In this document: positions 1 to 8,114 of the stretch, piece after piece
Numbering within the stretch: the first letter of the stretch is position 1
How the letters are laid out: every line of letters starts with the position of its first letter
Assembly: GCF_910594985.1 (NCBI RefSeq)
Contig: NZ_CAJVCE010000003.1
Span: forward strand, 434,001-498,000
Direction: 5' to 3'
Source: Paenibacillus allorhizosphaerae
GTDB taxonomy: Bacteria > Bacillota > Bacilli > Paenibacillales > NBRC-103111
DNA: 64,000 nucleotides
The notes under the pieces: model-generated
Told to the model about the DNA's origin: nothing
Databases searched by the model: none
Seen by the model: the letters and a program-made list of their open reading frames with translations, nothing else
Position numbers and translations under genes: made by a program

Positions 1-683
1 TCGGTTCCATCGATAAGCTTAAACGACTCCTCTTTCGTGGAGGATGGGGCAAATTCATCCTTCCATTGGCCCTTAAAGTAGATGGCGTTTACGAGCACCA
101 AATCATCGTCCGGATTTAATGGTTTGTTCAATATGGACGGTATTTTATTGCGCGTTTGTTTGTCCACCCAGCTGTTGATCGTTTCATGCGCCTTTGGATT
201 GTTGAAATCGAGCTCCGTGACCTTGGCGTCGTAGAAGCTGCGGTTCAGTTCCAGAAACGCTTTGTGGAACGGCTTTCCTTTCCTCCCCCATAGGGAATTC
301 GCGACATTCAGCTCGACCCCTTTTCCGGTCTTCTCGAGCAATGCCTTCACCGTTTTATAGCCTTGATTGACCTCCTCGGCCGACATGCCCGTCCAGCCTA
401 ACGTGGCGGCCATCACTCGCTTCGTATCCCCAGCGCTCCCGTTGTATGTCATGGCCAGTGCCATGGATACGCTCGTCGGCGAGAGGAATACATTGCTTCC
501 TTTGTCCTCCAGCACCATTTGACGGTGGAGAGACAACCCAAAAGCATTTTGCGCTTTTACGATTCTCGCATCCAGCGCGGATGCGGCTTCAGCCCGTTTG
601 TCCAAAGAGATGTCGGAAGGCTTTCCGCAAGAAGCGAGAAGCGCCGCCAAAACCAATCCGGCACATGCCTGTGTTACACGCAT
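1..683 (-). CDS. Serpin (serine protease inhibitor) lipoprotein, partial
   Basis: Reading leftward from an ATG at 681-683, an open frame runs off the window edge after about 227 codons with no stop. The N-terminus is a short hydrophobic signal ending in a lipobox (LLASC, cysteine 19), so the protein is predicted to be exported and lipid-anchored on the outer face of the membrane. The rest matches the serpin fold: SPTSVSMALAM near residue 75 and LVNAIYFKGQW near residue 203 are classic serpin segments. Serpins trap serine or cysteine proteases by cleavage of a reactive-centre loop. That loop lies in the missing C-terminal part, so the target protease cannot be guessed. A G-rich stretch just upstream of the ATG can serve as ribosome site. 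The family assignment is firm; the anchoring is inferred from the lipobox. Confidence 0.88.
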   Translation of the reverse strand, partial: MRVTQACAGLVLAALLASCGKPSDISLDKRAEAASALDARIVKAQNAFGLSLHRQMVLEDKGSNVFLSPTSVSMALAMTYNGSAGDTKRVMAATLGWTGMSAEEVNQGYKTVKALLEKTGKGVELNVANSLWGRKGKPFHKAFLELNRSFYDAKVTELDFNNPKAHETINSWVDKQTRNKIPSILNKPLNPDDDLVLVNAIYFKGQWKDEFAPSSTKEESFKLIDGT

Positions 684-789
684 TCGAATCCCCCCCTGCC
701 TTGAATTGTTCCTTCGCATTACTAGACGGGGATGAATACTTGAATGTTGCCGAATCGCTCCAATTCTCCTCCACATATCATATAAATAA

Positions 790-845
790 CCCCTTTGATA
801 TACATCGGATGAACCTGCAGGTTTTTCCAATGTCTATCAAAGGGG
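790..845. repeat. Nested inverted repeat, possible terminator
   Basis: Perfect 11-base arms (CCCCTTTGATA at 790-800 and its complement at 835-845) enclose a 34-base interior whose centre is the 12-base palindrome AACCTGCAGGTT at 812-823, flanked by ACAT/ATGT. It lies about 50 bases past the stop of the gene ending at 895 and about 105 bases before the serpin start. On the minus strand it is followed by an AT-rich stretch but no clean T run. It could therefore be a weak terminator of the upstream gene or a protein-binding site in front of the serpin gene. Confidence 0.6.
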
Positions 846-894
846 TGCATTTCATCTGACGAATGTAACCAACCGGCAGGACTGCTGATTACTT

Positions 895-1986
895 TTAACT
901 AAAAACTTCTTCCCGCTCTTCGTCCATAATCTTCCGCTTCAGCCGCTCCACCAGGACGTCCAGCGGCTCCGGCGCCAACAGCTCGATCGGCGAAATACCC
1001 CGCTCGAACTGCAGCCAGTCCCCTTCCATGACGACGACGTAACGGTCGCCCTGCTTCGCGATATGGAGACGGTCTCCGAAGTCGGCGAGCAGCGCTTTGA
1101 CCGCCATGTGACCCAGCTTCAGCTTCAACTCCAGATCCGGCTTCTGTTCAACCATGATCGAGGCCGCCTCGACGACCTGCTGCGGCTCCCACTTCTCCTG
1201 AAGCTCGCGCTTGTCGCTGTGCGCCCACAGCTCCATTTCTTCAAGCTCCCGCTCTTTTACTTGCGGCTGATCCTCATATACTTGCTCGACGTACTGCTGC
1301 ACGAAGCCGAGCACCTGCTCGTTCATCAGCTCCGGTACCGATTTTTCATACTCGACATATTTGAGAAAGTCCTCGAAATAATTGGCATGCGACGACTGAT
1401 GAATTTTCAGCTCCCGCACTTCCATCATGCCCGGTTCCGGCATATGCGGGTACATGATCGATTTCAAATTTTTCGCGTTAATCGCCATTTCCACTTTGTT
1501 CAGCAGGCTGCGTTCGTCGGTAATTCGCGCGATTTTTTGCTCGAAGTCGCATTTGAACACAAACAAAAACGGCTCGTCGAAATATTGATTCAGCTTGGCA
1601 CGCACGACAAACATCGCCCCGCCTCGAATCGCGCTCGCATCCATATACGTCGTGACCAGCTCGTCGGCGTGACCCATAAATTGATCCATGGTCGAGGCTG
1701 TCCGCAGCCTTGCGAACAAGTTATAATTCGGATTCGAGTCCAGATCGTAGCCCGGTTCGGTCATGAACATGCCGATTTTGGTCGGCACCTGCTCTGCCTT
1801 CGGATTGCGCTCGGCTTTGCGCTTCGCCGTCTTGGCAAACTCCCCGTCCAAAAACGCGCTCAGCTCGCTTTCCGCATAATCGTATCCGTCCATCGTTACG
1901 TAATGCTTGGAGCGCTTTCCGCTCTGTCCGTCTTCCCCGTCCACTTGAACGACAAAAAAAGAGATGAATTCCACATCGAATTTCAT
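895..1986 (-). CDS. Conserved protein of unknown function (DUF3900-like)
   Basis: A 363-residue soluble protein with no signal peptide or membrane segment. The start is an ATG preceded by AAAGGGGA about 9 bases away. Length and general layout resemble the DUF3900 family of Bacillales. The stretch from residue 180 to 250, with a YPHMPEPGMMEV segment and an acidic helix-rich continuation, also recalls NdpA-type nucleoid-associated proteins. Both assignments are from memory of family character and are tentative. The C-terminal third is rich in charged residues. It lies downstream of the PurA-like gene on the same strand with about 110 bases between, so it may have its own promoter. A long reading frame on the opposite strand (1063-2004) is antisense noise. 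Confidence 0.75.
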   Translation of the reverse strand: MKFDVEFISFFVVQVDGEDGQSGKRSKHYVTMDGYDYAESELSAFLDGEFAKTAKRKAERNPKAEQVPTKIGMFMTEPGYDLDSNPNYNLFARLRTASTMDQFMGHADELVTTYMDASAIRGGAMFVVRAKLNQYFDEPFLFVFKCDFEQKIARITDERSLLNKVEMAINAKNLKSIMYPHMPEPGMMEVRELKIHQSSHANYFEDFLKYVEYEKSVPELMNEQVLGFVQQYVEQVYEDQPQVKERELEEMELWAHSDKRELQEKWEPQQVVEAASIMVEQKPDLELKLKLGHMAVKALLADFGDRLHIAKQGDRYVVVMEGDWLQFERGISPIELLAPEPLDVLVERLKRKIMDEEREEVFS

Positions 1987-2097
1987 GCTGCGCGTCCCCT
2001 TTGATCCAGCGTTGACTTCCGTCTCCGTTCGAAGAGACCGACTATCAGTATACTATAGTTTCCGCTGAAGATCATAGAGAAAAATGTCCGAATCGAT

Positions 2098-3375
2098 TTA
2101 ATTTCGGAACATTTGATCGCGTTTCGGCCCGACGGAAATCGTGCGAATCTGTACGCCGATCCGCTCCTCGATCGCCTGCACATACGCTTTAGCCTGCTCG
2201 GGCAAGTCGGCGAACGAGCGTACTCCCGATAGGTCTTCCTTCCAGCCCGGAAGCGTGGCATACACCGGCTCCGCCCGGTCCAGCTTGACCGTCACGGGGA
2301 ACCGTTCCGTCACGACGCCGTCAATCCGATAGCCGATGCAAATCGGGATTTCATCCAAATAGCCGAGTACGTCCAGATTCGTCAAGGCCACTTCCGTCGC
2401 CCCCTGCACTTGGCAGCCATACCGGGTCGCCACCGCATCGAACCAGCCCACGCGCCGAGGCCGGCCGGTCGTCGCTCCGTATTCGCCCGCATCGCCTCCC
2501 CTTGCGCGCAATTCGTCGCCTGATTCCCCCAGCAATTCGGTCACGAAAGGGCCTGTTCCGACGCAGCTGGAATATGCTTTCACCACAGCGACAATTCGGT
2601 CGATCGAATAAGGCGGCAGCCCGGCTCCGACGGCGGCAAAGCCGGCCAGCGTCGAAGAAGACGTTGAGAACGGATAGATGCCATGGTCGGGATCACGCAG
2701 CGCCCCCAACTGGCCTTCGACCAAAATCCGCTCCTTGCGACCGAGCGCTTCATGGAGCATCTCGGTCGTATCGCATAAATACGGCCGCAGCCTTTCCCCT
2801 TCGCTGAGCAGCTGCGCAACCAGCGCTTCCGTCTCAATAGGCGCTTCACCGTACCGGTGGGTGAGCAGCACATTTTTCGCCGAGACCGCCGACTCGATCC
2901 ATTCCTTCAGTCTAACCGGGTCCGCAAGCTCTCCCGCCTGGATGCCGAGCTTCGCGTACTTATCCGCATAAAACGGTGCAATCCCTTTGCGGGTAGAACC
3001 GAAACTGCGTGCGCCGAGACGTTCCTCCTCCAGCCGGTCAAACTGCATGTGGAAGGGCAGCACCAACTGCACCCGGTCGGAAATGCGCAGCTTCGGCTTC
3101 GGCACGCCTCTGGCCTCCAATGCGTCCAGCTCCGCCACCAACTCCGAGACGTTAAGCGCCACCCCGGGTCCGATTACATTTGTAATATGTGGATGAAATA
3201 CGCCGGAAGGCAGCAAATGCAGCGAAAATTTCCCGTAATCGTTAATGATCGTATGCCCCGCATTGCTTCCGCCCTGGTAACGGACTACCACATGCGCTTC
3301 AGCCGCCAGGGCATCGGTGATTTTGCCTTTCCCCTCGTCTCCCCAATTCGCGCCTACAATGGCCGTAACACTCAT
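2098..3375 (-). CDS. purA: Adenylosuccinate synthetase paralogue
   Basis: Converts IMP, aspartate and GTP to adenylosuccinate in AMP synthesis if it keeps the family activity. The 425-residue length fits the family (about 430). The phosphate loop NWGDEGKGK holds catalytic Asp13 and Lys16, His41 sits in GGSNAGHT, and TTGRPRR (near residue 300) and the C-terminal GPKRD guanine-binding motif are present. Several normally strict stretches differ: ANWGDEGKGK for TQWGDEGKGK, STRKGIAP for the usual KGIGP loop, and an EGQLGALRDPDHGIYPF stretch. This suggests a divergent second copy rather than the housekeeping enzyme. I chose the ATG at 3375 because AAGGCGGGA lies about 7 bases before it. The ATG at 3381 is too close to the site. 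A LysR gene is divergently transcribed next door, so control by that regulator is likely. Asp13 is kept, which argues against a PurZ-type enzyme. Confidence 0.9.
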   Translation of the reverse strand: MSVTAIVGANWGDEGKGKITDALAAEAHVVVRYQGGSNAGHTIINDYGKFSLHLLPSGVFHPHITNVIGPGVALNVSELVAELDALEARGVPKPKLRISDRVQLVLPFHMQFDRLEEERLGARSFGSTRKGIAPFYADKYAKLGIQAGELADPVRLKEWIESAVSAKNVLLTHRYGEAPIETEALVAQLLSEGERLRPYLCDTTEMLHEALGRKERILVEGQLGALRDPDHGIYPFSTSSSTLAGFAAVGAGLPPYSIDRIVAVVKAYSSCVGTGPFVTELLGESGDELRARGGDAGEYGATTGRPRRVGWFDAVATRYGCQVQGATEVALTNLDVLGYLDEIPICIGYRIDGVVTERFPVTVKLDRAEPVYATLPGWKEDLSGVRSFADLPEQAKAYVQAIEERIGVQIRTISVGPKRDQMFRN

Positions 3376-3485
3376 GTTCATCCCGCCTTCTACTTGAGTA
3401 TTTGCTTTCATCCGTATTATAGTGGATGTACAGACCATAAATGTAATGAATAATGCTTATATCCGTCATAAAGGGAGTTTATGTT
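3376..3485. promoter_or_regulatory. Divergent control region between the purA paralogue and the LysR gene
   Basis: This 110-base region separates the two divergent starts. On the minus strand a perfect TATAAT lies at 3416-3421, about 40 bases before the purA start, with no good -35 box, as is common at activator-dependent promoters. It is bracketed by CATCC (3410-3414) and GGATG (3424-3428), an inverted repeat. A GGGAG at 3473-3477 serves the LysR gene. LysR-family regulators usually bind such shared regions; the exact operator is not clear. Confidence 0.45.
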
Positions 3486-4367
3486 ATGATCGCCAATATG
3501 GAATGGTACCGCGTATTTTATATGGTCGGCAAAATCGGGAGCATTTCCAAAGCCGCCGAGGAACTGTTTCTGACCCAACCTGCAGTCAGCCACTCGATCA
3601 AACAGCTTGAAAAAAAACTGGGTGGCCAGTTGTTCTTCCGCTCGTCCAAAGGCGTCAAGCTGACGGCGGAAGGCGAAATCTTGTTCAAATATATCGAACA
3701 GGCTTATCATTTTATGGAGACAGGTGAACGAAAAATCGGCGAGATGCACCAACTGATGGCCGGGGAAGTCAAGATCGGGGCCGGCGATACGCTGTGCCGT
3801 CATTACTTGCTGCCGCACCTGGAGTCGTTTCACCGCGATTTCCCCTCCATCCGGCTGCAGGTTACGAACCGGACTACGCTAGAAACGTTGGCGCTGCTCA
3901 AAGAAGGCCAAATCGACTTCGGCATCGTCAATCTCCCGCCGGAGGACAAGCAGATCCACGTTCGTGAAGGCATGCCGATTCAAGACGGTTTTGTAGCAGG
4001 CATGAAATATAAAGCACGGCTCGCCGACCGGCTCGTCCCATTGCAAGAACTGCTTGAATATCCGCTCATCATGCTGGAACGAGGGAGCAGCACCCGCCGC
4101 TATCTTGACCGCTATGCCGAAAGCCGTGGCGTTGTGCTTCGTCCCGAATTTGAGCTGGGCAGCGTGGACTTGCTGCTGCAATTTGCCGGGATCGGGCTCG
4201 GCATCGCATGTGTCATCACCGATTTTATCGGTGAAGAGCTGCGCAGCGGACAATTGTTCGAGGTGCGCCTCGACGCACCGATTCCTCCTCGGCGCATTGG
4301 CATCATTACGCTGAAGGACGTACCGGTCTCCGCCGCCGCCCAGCGTTTAATGTCTCGTCTTCCGTAA
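3486..4367 (+). CDS. LysR-family transcriptional regulator
   Basis: A 293-residue regulator. Residues 1-60 form the winged helix-turn-helix (SISKAAEELFLTQPAVSHS), and roughly residues 90-290 form the periplasmic-binding-like effector domain typical of LysR proteins. The ATG at 3486 is chosen because GGGAG lies 8 bases upstream; an earlier in-frame ATG at 3453 has no ribosome site. The gene is divergent from the purA paralogue with a 110-base shared control region, the usual arrangement for a LysR protein and its target. The effector cannot be read from the sequence; a purine intermediate is a guess from context. Confidence 0.92.
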   Translation: MIANMEWYRVFYMVGKIGSISKAAEELFLTQPAVSHSIKQLEKKLGGQLFFRSSKGVKLTAEGEILFKYIEQAYHFMETGERKIGEMHQLMAGEVKIGAGDTLCRHYLLPHLESFHRDFPSIRLQVTNRTTLETLALLKEGQIDFGIVNLPPEDKQIHVREGMPIQDGFVAGMKYKARLADRLVPLQELLEYPLIMLERGSSTRRYLDRYAESRGVVLRPEFELGSVDLLLQFAGIGLGIACVITDFIGEELRSGQLFEVRLDAPIPPRRIGIITLKDVPVSAAAQRLMSRLP

Positions 4368-4460
4368 ACAGCCGTGCTGCTCCCTCATTCCCGATTTCGT
4401 TAAAATCGATTTGAAATGGCTATACTTGTTACATAAACAACGGCAAGGAGTCTACATCGA

Positions 4461-4961
4461 ATGATACTGGCTACGAATGTGCTTTTTGTGTTAGCTGCCC
4501 TCGTTTCTGGTGCAATTAAGAAATGGAAAACGTACTATGAGACGATACTTTTTATTTCTTTTTGCGATTTGCTATATAACCTTCTGTGTAAGAACCATTT
4601 AACCTGGGCGTTTTATCCGGATTTTCTGTTAAACCATAAAACCACGGAATTGGTTAATTTGTTCGTTCTCCTGCCTGCGACAACAATGCTATACTTACAC
4701 TTTTTTCCGAATCATAAAACGAAGCAATTCGTTTATTATTTAGGTTGGATTGCCGGATATTCCGTAATCGAATTTGTGTGGTTTCGCTTCGGCCGCATAA
4801 CTTATCATCATGGCTGGAATTTTTATTGGTCCATTGGGTTTTATTTCGCAATGTTTTATGTCCTCCGAACTCACCATACCAATCTAAAGAGAGCATTGCT
4901 TTTTTCGCTTGTTGCGGTCGTTTTATTAATCATTACTTTTAAAATACCGATCTGGACATAG
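4461..4961 (+). CDS. Small integral membrane protein (CBO0543-like)
   Basis: A 166-residue protein with about five hydrophobic helices and many aromatic residues (Trp, Tyr, Phe), ending shortly after the last helix. The composition and the WNFYWSIGFYFAMFYV segment resemble the CBO0543 family of small membrane proteins found in Paenibacillus and clostridia, whose role is unknown. AAGGAG lies 10 bases before the ATG. A related protein is encoded at 32659-33171. The next gene on this strand starts 220 bases later and is probably transcribed separately. Confidence 0.78.
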   Translation: MILATNVLFVLAALVSGAIKKWKTYYETILFISFCDLLYNLLCKNHLTWAFYPDFLLNHKTTELVNLFVLLPATTMLYLHFFPNHKTKQFVYYLGWIAGYSVIEFVWFRFGRITYHHGWNFYWSIGFYFAMFYVLRTHHTNLKRALLFSLVAVVLLIITFKIPIWT

Positions 4962-5183
4962 CTGCTCTTGTCGACATACCGTAACATAACCGGCGGTAAA
5001 CATCATCCTCCTCAACTTCTCGCAATATTGTAAAAGTAAATGAGTGTAACCGCATACGTTATCAGTTGGTGGAAAATAGGAAATCTGCAGGCGAAAAGTT
5101 TCACTTTTATCCACGGACAATCTGTATAAAGATGAAGCATGGAGATGTGATCCGATCCTTATTCGAGAGTCGAGGTGCCGACC

Positions 5184-6140
5184 GTGAATCCCGTGCTGCT
5201 TTCCGTGTTATTTGCTTTTGCCGCTACAGCCGTATGTTGTCCCCTGCTGATCTGGGGATTGAAAAGCTTAAAGCTGACGCAGCCCATCCTATCCGAGCTG
5301 CCATCCGATCACCAGGCTAAACGAGGAACGCCGCTTATGGCCGGACTTATTTTATTTTGCGGCATTGCTGCACCCTTTCTCGTACACACTTCCCCGTTAA
5401 CCGGCTATCTTGGTGCCGTATTCCTGCTGTTCAGCTTGATCGGTTTTCTCGACGACATGAAGAAAGCGCTGTTTCAAAATCCGTCGGGGATATCTGCCCG
5501 CACAAAACTTTTGTTCCAGTTCCTGTTCACCGCTGTGCTGCTGTATGTGCTTTATTCCTATTTTGAACTGAGCACCAACATCCCGGTCACCGCAACCATG
5601 GAGCTTGTCCTTCCGGTCTTTCTCTATTTTTCGATAGCGGCCTTATTTATCGTCGGCTCAGCCAACGCCATCAACTTCACCGATGGGATGGACGGACTGC
5701 TCATCGTCGTGTCGCTGCCCACGTACTTGTTCTTTTTTGCCATATCCGAGCAGCCGGAGGTGCAGTTATTTTGCCTCACTATGATCGCAAGCCTCATTGG
5801 GCTGTTGTTCTACAATCTTTATCCGGCCAAAGCGTTTATGGGAGACACCGGGTCTCTTGCCATCGGCGGCTCGCTTGCTTTTTTATGCGTGATGGAAAAG
5901 GTGGAAATTCTCGCGCCGCTTCTGTTTTTCGTCTACTTTGCAGAACAATTGTCCGTCATATTGCAGGTATGGTATTACAAAAAAACGAAGCTGCGTATTT
6001 TTAAAATGGCGCCGATTCATTACCATTTCCGGTTAAAATACGGGTGGAGCGAAAACACGATCGTCCTCGTGTTCGGCTCGGTATCGTGGGCTTGCGCGCT
6101 GCTCTGTTATATGTTGTGGCGGTATGTATTGGTGACCTAG
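5184..6140 (+). CDS. MraY/WecA-family phospho-sugar transferase, stand-alone
   Basis: Polytopic membrane protein of 318 residues with about ten helices. It carries the conserved cytoplasmic motifs of polyprenyl-phosphate N-acetylhexosamine-1-phosphate transferases: KRGTPLMAG near residue 45, FLDDMKK, NAINFTDGMDGL with the metal-binding aspartates, FMGDTGSLAIGG, and a PIHYHF segment near residue 275. The last is close to the PIHHHFE of MraY, which joins phospho-MurNAc-pentapeptide to undecaprenyl phosphate, so this is nearer to MraY than to TagO or WecA. It is outside a cell-division and cell-wall cluster and has Tyr in the middle of the histidine triplet, so it is probably a paralogue with a special role. 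The GTG at 5184 follows GAGGTG by 5 bases; a GTG at 5175 is the alternative. Confidence 0.82.
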   Translation: MNPVLLSVLFAFAATAVCCPLLIWGLKSLKLTQPILSELPSDHQAKRGTPLMAGLILFCGIAAPFLVHTSPLTGYLGAVFLLFSLIGFLDDMKKALFQNPSGISARTKLLFQFLFTAVLLYVLYSYFELSTNIPVTATMELVLPVFLYFSIAALFIVGSANAINFTDGMDGLLIVVSLPTYLFFFAISEQPEVQLFCLTMIASLIGLLFYNLYPAKAFMGDTGSLAIGGSLAFLCVMEKVEILAPLLFFVYFAEQLSVILQVWYYKKTKLRIFKMAPIHYHFRLKYGWSENTIVLVFGSVSWACALLCYMLWRYVLVT

Positions 6141-6191
6141 GAGAAAGAGAGTACATAAGAAAAACTGATAAACAATGAAGGAGGAACGACG

Positions 6192-6434
6192 ATGAGAATT
6201 GAGGATGCGATAGAGGAGAAATTCAAATGCACCAAGTGTCGCGGCACCAGTTGCCGGATCAAAGAAGTTGCGATGACCGGGACCGGGTTAAGCAAGCTGC
6301 TGGACATTCAACACAATCACTTTCTGTTCGTATCCTGCGAAAACTGCGGGTACGTTGAAGTGTACAACCCGAGCATTCTTGAAGGCAAGTCACGCGGTCA
6401 ACTGGGGACGGTCCTCGATATTTTGTTCGGATAA
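6192..6434 (+). CDS. Small zinc-ribbon protein
   Basis: An 80-residue protein with two CxxC pairs (Cys13/Cys16 and Cys49/Cys52), enough to coordinate one zinc ion. It matches the COG3478 type of small zinc-ribbon proteins, annotated as putative nucleic-acid binders. GGAGG precedes the ATG by 8 bases. It follows the MraY-like gene by about 50 bases on the same strand and is closed by a strong terminator at 6440, so the two may be co-transcribed. No direct functional evidence is visible. Confidence 0.85.
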   Translation: MRIEDAIEEKFKCTKCRGTSCRIKEVAMTGTGLSKLLDIQHNHFLFVSCENCGYVEVYNPSILEGKSRGQLGTVLDILFG

Positions 6435-6439
6435 CTGCG

Positions 6440-6466
6440 AAAAGCCCACTTTGATGGGCTTTTTTC
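6440..6466 (+). terminator. Rho-independent terminator
   Basis: Stem AAAAGCCCA (6440-6448) with its complement at 6455-6463, a six-base loop and a run of T. It begins 6 bases after the stop of the zinc-ribbon gene. Confidence 0.9.
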
Positions 6467-6547
6467 ATTTGAACCAGCGGGTTATCTCAGGCTCGTTCAT
6501 AGGCATGCTTTAATTACCGTCAGCCGATGCTTGTCTTCAGCAGCAAT

Positions 6548-7069
6548 TCATTCCTGCGGCTTCGTTCCTATGGCAAGATGTTCCCAGCCATATGCGATTT
6601 CCGTCAATCGAGCCCCGCCGATTTCGAGAGTCTGCTTCATTATTTCCTTGCCTCCCATCGACTCGTAAAAATATTTCGCCGGATTGTCCTCCAGCACCCA
6701 GATTAACATCGACTGAAAACCTCTTTGAGAGACGGCGTTCATTATTTCCCGGACAAGCTTTTTGCCAATCCCCTGCCGTTGATACGCTTGCAAGATGTAG
6801 AGCGCGTACAACTCACCGGAATACAAGGGATGCCCTGAACGCTCCTTGCCTCCACTTGCAAAGCCAACGATCGCTCCTTCTTCATTTTCTGCAACAAATA
6901 CATGCTGATCCGCCTTCAAATTGGCTTCCCAACGTTTTTTGCGGTCTTCGTAGGACAGCGTATCCAGGTAAGCATCCGGTACGATGCCGCGGTATGTCGT
7001 TTTCCAGCTGTCGATGTGAACTTTAGCAATGGCCGCCGCATCCGATAAGGCCGCTTTTCGAATCTGCAT
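6548..7069 (-). CDS. GNAT-family N-acetyltransferase
   Basis: A 173-residue acetyltransferase that would move the acetyl group from acetyl-CoA to an amine. The acetyl-CoA-binding motif QRQGIGKKLV is near residue 100, followed by WVLEDNPAKYFYESMG, the standard last part of the fold. N-terminal IRKAALSDAAAIAKVHIDSW is typical of single-domain GNAT proteins in Bacilli. The ATG at 7069 is chosen because GGAG lies 8 bases before it. The substrate is unknown. It is a single gene convergent with the zinc-ribbon gene. Confidence 0.9.
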   Translation of the reverse strand: MQIRKAALSDAAAIAKVHIDSWKTTYRGIVPDAYLDTLSYEDRKKRWEANLKADQHVFVAENEEGAIVGFASGGKERSGHPLYSGELYALYILQAYQRQGIGKKLVREIMNAVSQRGFQSMLIWVLEDNPAKYFYESMGGKEIMKQTLEIGGARLTEIAYGWEHLAIGTKPQE

Positions 7070-7139
7070 GATATCCGCTCCATTTGGGTGAATGAATAGC
7101 ACATATTATACCATATTTCACCTATCCTGTTTCAGCAAA

Positions 7140-7321
7140 TTATCCCTTGTTTAGACGATACGGCTCCCGGATGCCGGTCACTATGCCGGTAAATACGACA
7201 TCAAACTGCTTTAATGCCTCGATTGGCTCCGGCTTATCGGCACATTGCCATGCCGAGATTTGCGATGGCAGCGCTGTTAACACAACACAAAATAGAATCA
7301 CATGAATACGACCGTCCTCAT
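7140..7321 (-). pseudogene. Remnant of a small secreted-protein gene (frameshift, early stop)
   Basis: A good ribosome site (AGAGAGG) lies 6 bases before an ATG at 7319-7321, but the frame reaches TGA after seven codons. Moving one base restores an open frame that continues a signal peptide (ILFCVVLTALPSQISA) into WQCADKPEPIEALKQFD and VVFTGIVTGI, then stops after about 57 codons in total. The Cys/Pro-rich start and the VVFTGIV motif recall small secreted proteins of Bacilli with a TIMP/netrin-like N-terminus, which are usually 150 residues or longer. I infer a one-base deletion plus loss of the 3-prime part. A sequencing error could explain the frameshift but not the short length. Confidence 0.45.
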
Positions 7322-7420
7322 GGATTTCCTCTCTTCTAAATATACATATATAGGATGCTTCTGACGCATTATACGCTATTGACGTATCAGTTAGCCTCTT
7401 TGTTCCAAGAGTTCACCCAC

Positions 7421-7466
7421 GAAATAAAAATAGCGGATATTCAGCGCGCAGCTGAACATCCGCTAT
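7421..7466 (-). terminator. Terminator of the superoxide dismutase gene
   Basis: Long stem with arms ATAGCGGAT and its complement (7430-7438 and 7458-7466), extended inward by TTCAG/CTGAA, followed on the minus strand by TTTTTATTTC. It lies 13 bases past the stop at 7479. Confidence 0.9.
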
Positions 7467-7478
7467 GTATACATTGTT

Positions 7479-8114
7479 TTACTGAATGACGCCGCAAGCG
7501 ATGCGTGCGCCGGAGTTGCCGCTTGGGTCCGTCTTGTAATCGTCCGCCTTCTCATGAATGACGAGCGCGGTACCGCCCGGTTTCAACAGCGAGTTCGGCT
7601 TATCTTTTTCCAGCGTCACCATCTTGCTCACAAAGCTCGCTTGCGCTTTTCCGTCGGCGGCGACCATCAAGTTCGGAAGATCGCCCGCATGCGGTCCTTC
7701 CGGATTCAATTCGCCGTGCTTTTTGTGCTGCGGGTTGAAGTGCACCCCGGCTGATTCGAACTTCGGCGCTTCGCATTTTCCGTTCTCATGCACGTGAATG
7801 CCATGCTCCCCGCGTGGCAAATAGGCTGCCTCCACATCGAACTGTACACCGCCATCCACCGGCGTCAGCTTCGCTTTCCCGATGGACGTTCCTTTCAGAC
7901 CGATCAGGTCGACGGTTACCGGAGAAGCTGTGCCCTCGGAAGAAGCCGCAGCATGACCGTCCGGATGCGCCGATACCGCATGAGCATCAGGTCCGGCTTG
8001 TTTGGCTTGTTTATTCGCGCCGGATCCGAACCAGGAAAACGGTTGACCTTGGCATGCGCTGAGCACGAGCACGAACGCTGCAATCAGCGCTACTTTCACA
8101 AGTCGCAATTTCAT
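7479..8114 (-). CDS. sodC: Cu/Zn superoxide dismutase, lipoprotein
   Basis: Breaks down superoxide to oxygen and hydrogen peroxide outside the membrane. The 211-residue precursor has a signal peptide ending in the lipobox LSAC (Cys21), a His-, Ala- and Pro-containing linker (about residues 30-65), then the SodC domain. Copper and zinc ligands are visible in HGIHVHENG, GVHFNPQHKKHG, HAGDLPN and the C-terminal VIHEKADDYKTDPSGNSG. Two cysteines (in GKCEAP and ARIACG) can form the usual disulphide. A G-rich ribosome site lies about 6 bases before the ATG, and a strong terminator follows, so it is a single-gene unit. Confidence 0.95.
   Translation of the reverse strand: MKLRLVKVALIAAFVLVLSACQGQPFSWFGSGANKQAKQAGPDAHAVSAHPDGHAAASSEGTASPVTVDLIGLKGTSIGKAKLTPVDGGVQFDVEAAYLPRGEHGIHVHENGKCEAPKFESAGVHFNPQHKKHGELNPEGPHAGDLPNLMVAADGKAQASFVSKMVTLEKDKPNSLLKPGGTALVIHEKADDYKTDPSGNSGARIACGVIQ

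Noticed and set aside
1063-2004. Long open frame on the plus strand opposite the gene at 895-1986
   Set aside because: His-, Arg- and Leu-rich composition typical of antisense frames, no motif and no ribosome site; the minus-strand gene explains it.
2098-3375. PurA paralogue as a phage-like PurZ (2-aminoadenylosuccinate synthetase)
   Set aside because: Asp13 in the phosphate loop is kept, while PurZ enzymes replace it, and no other diaminopurine-pathway or phage gene is nearby.
5100-5125. DnaA-box-like TTATCCAC
   Set aside because: A single eight-of-nine match in an intergenic region with no cluster of boxes; expected by chance.
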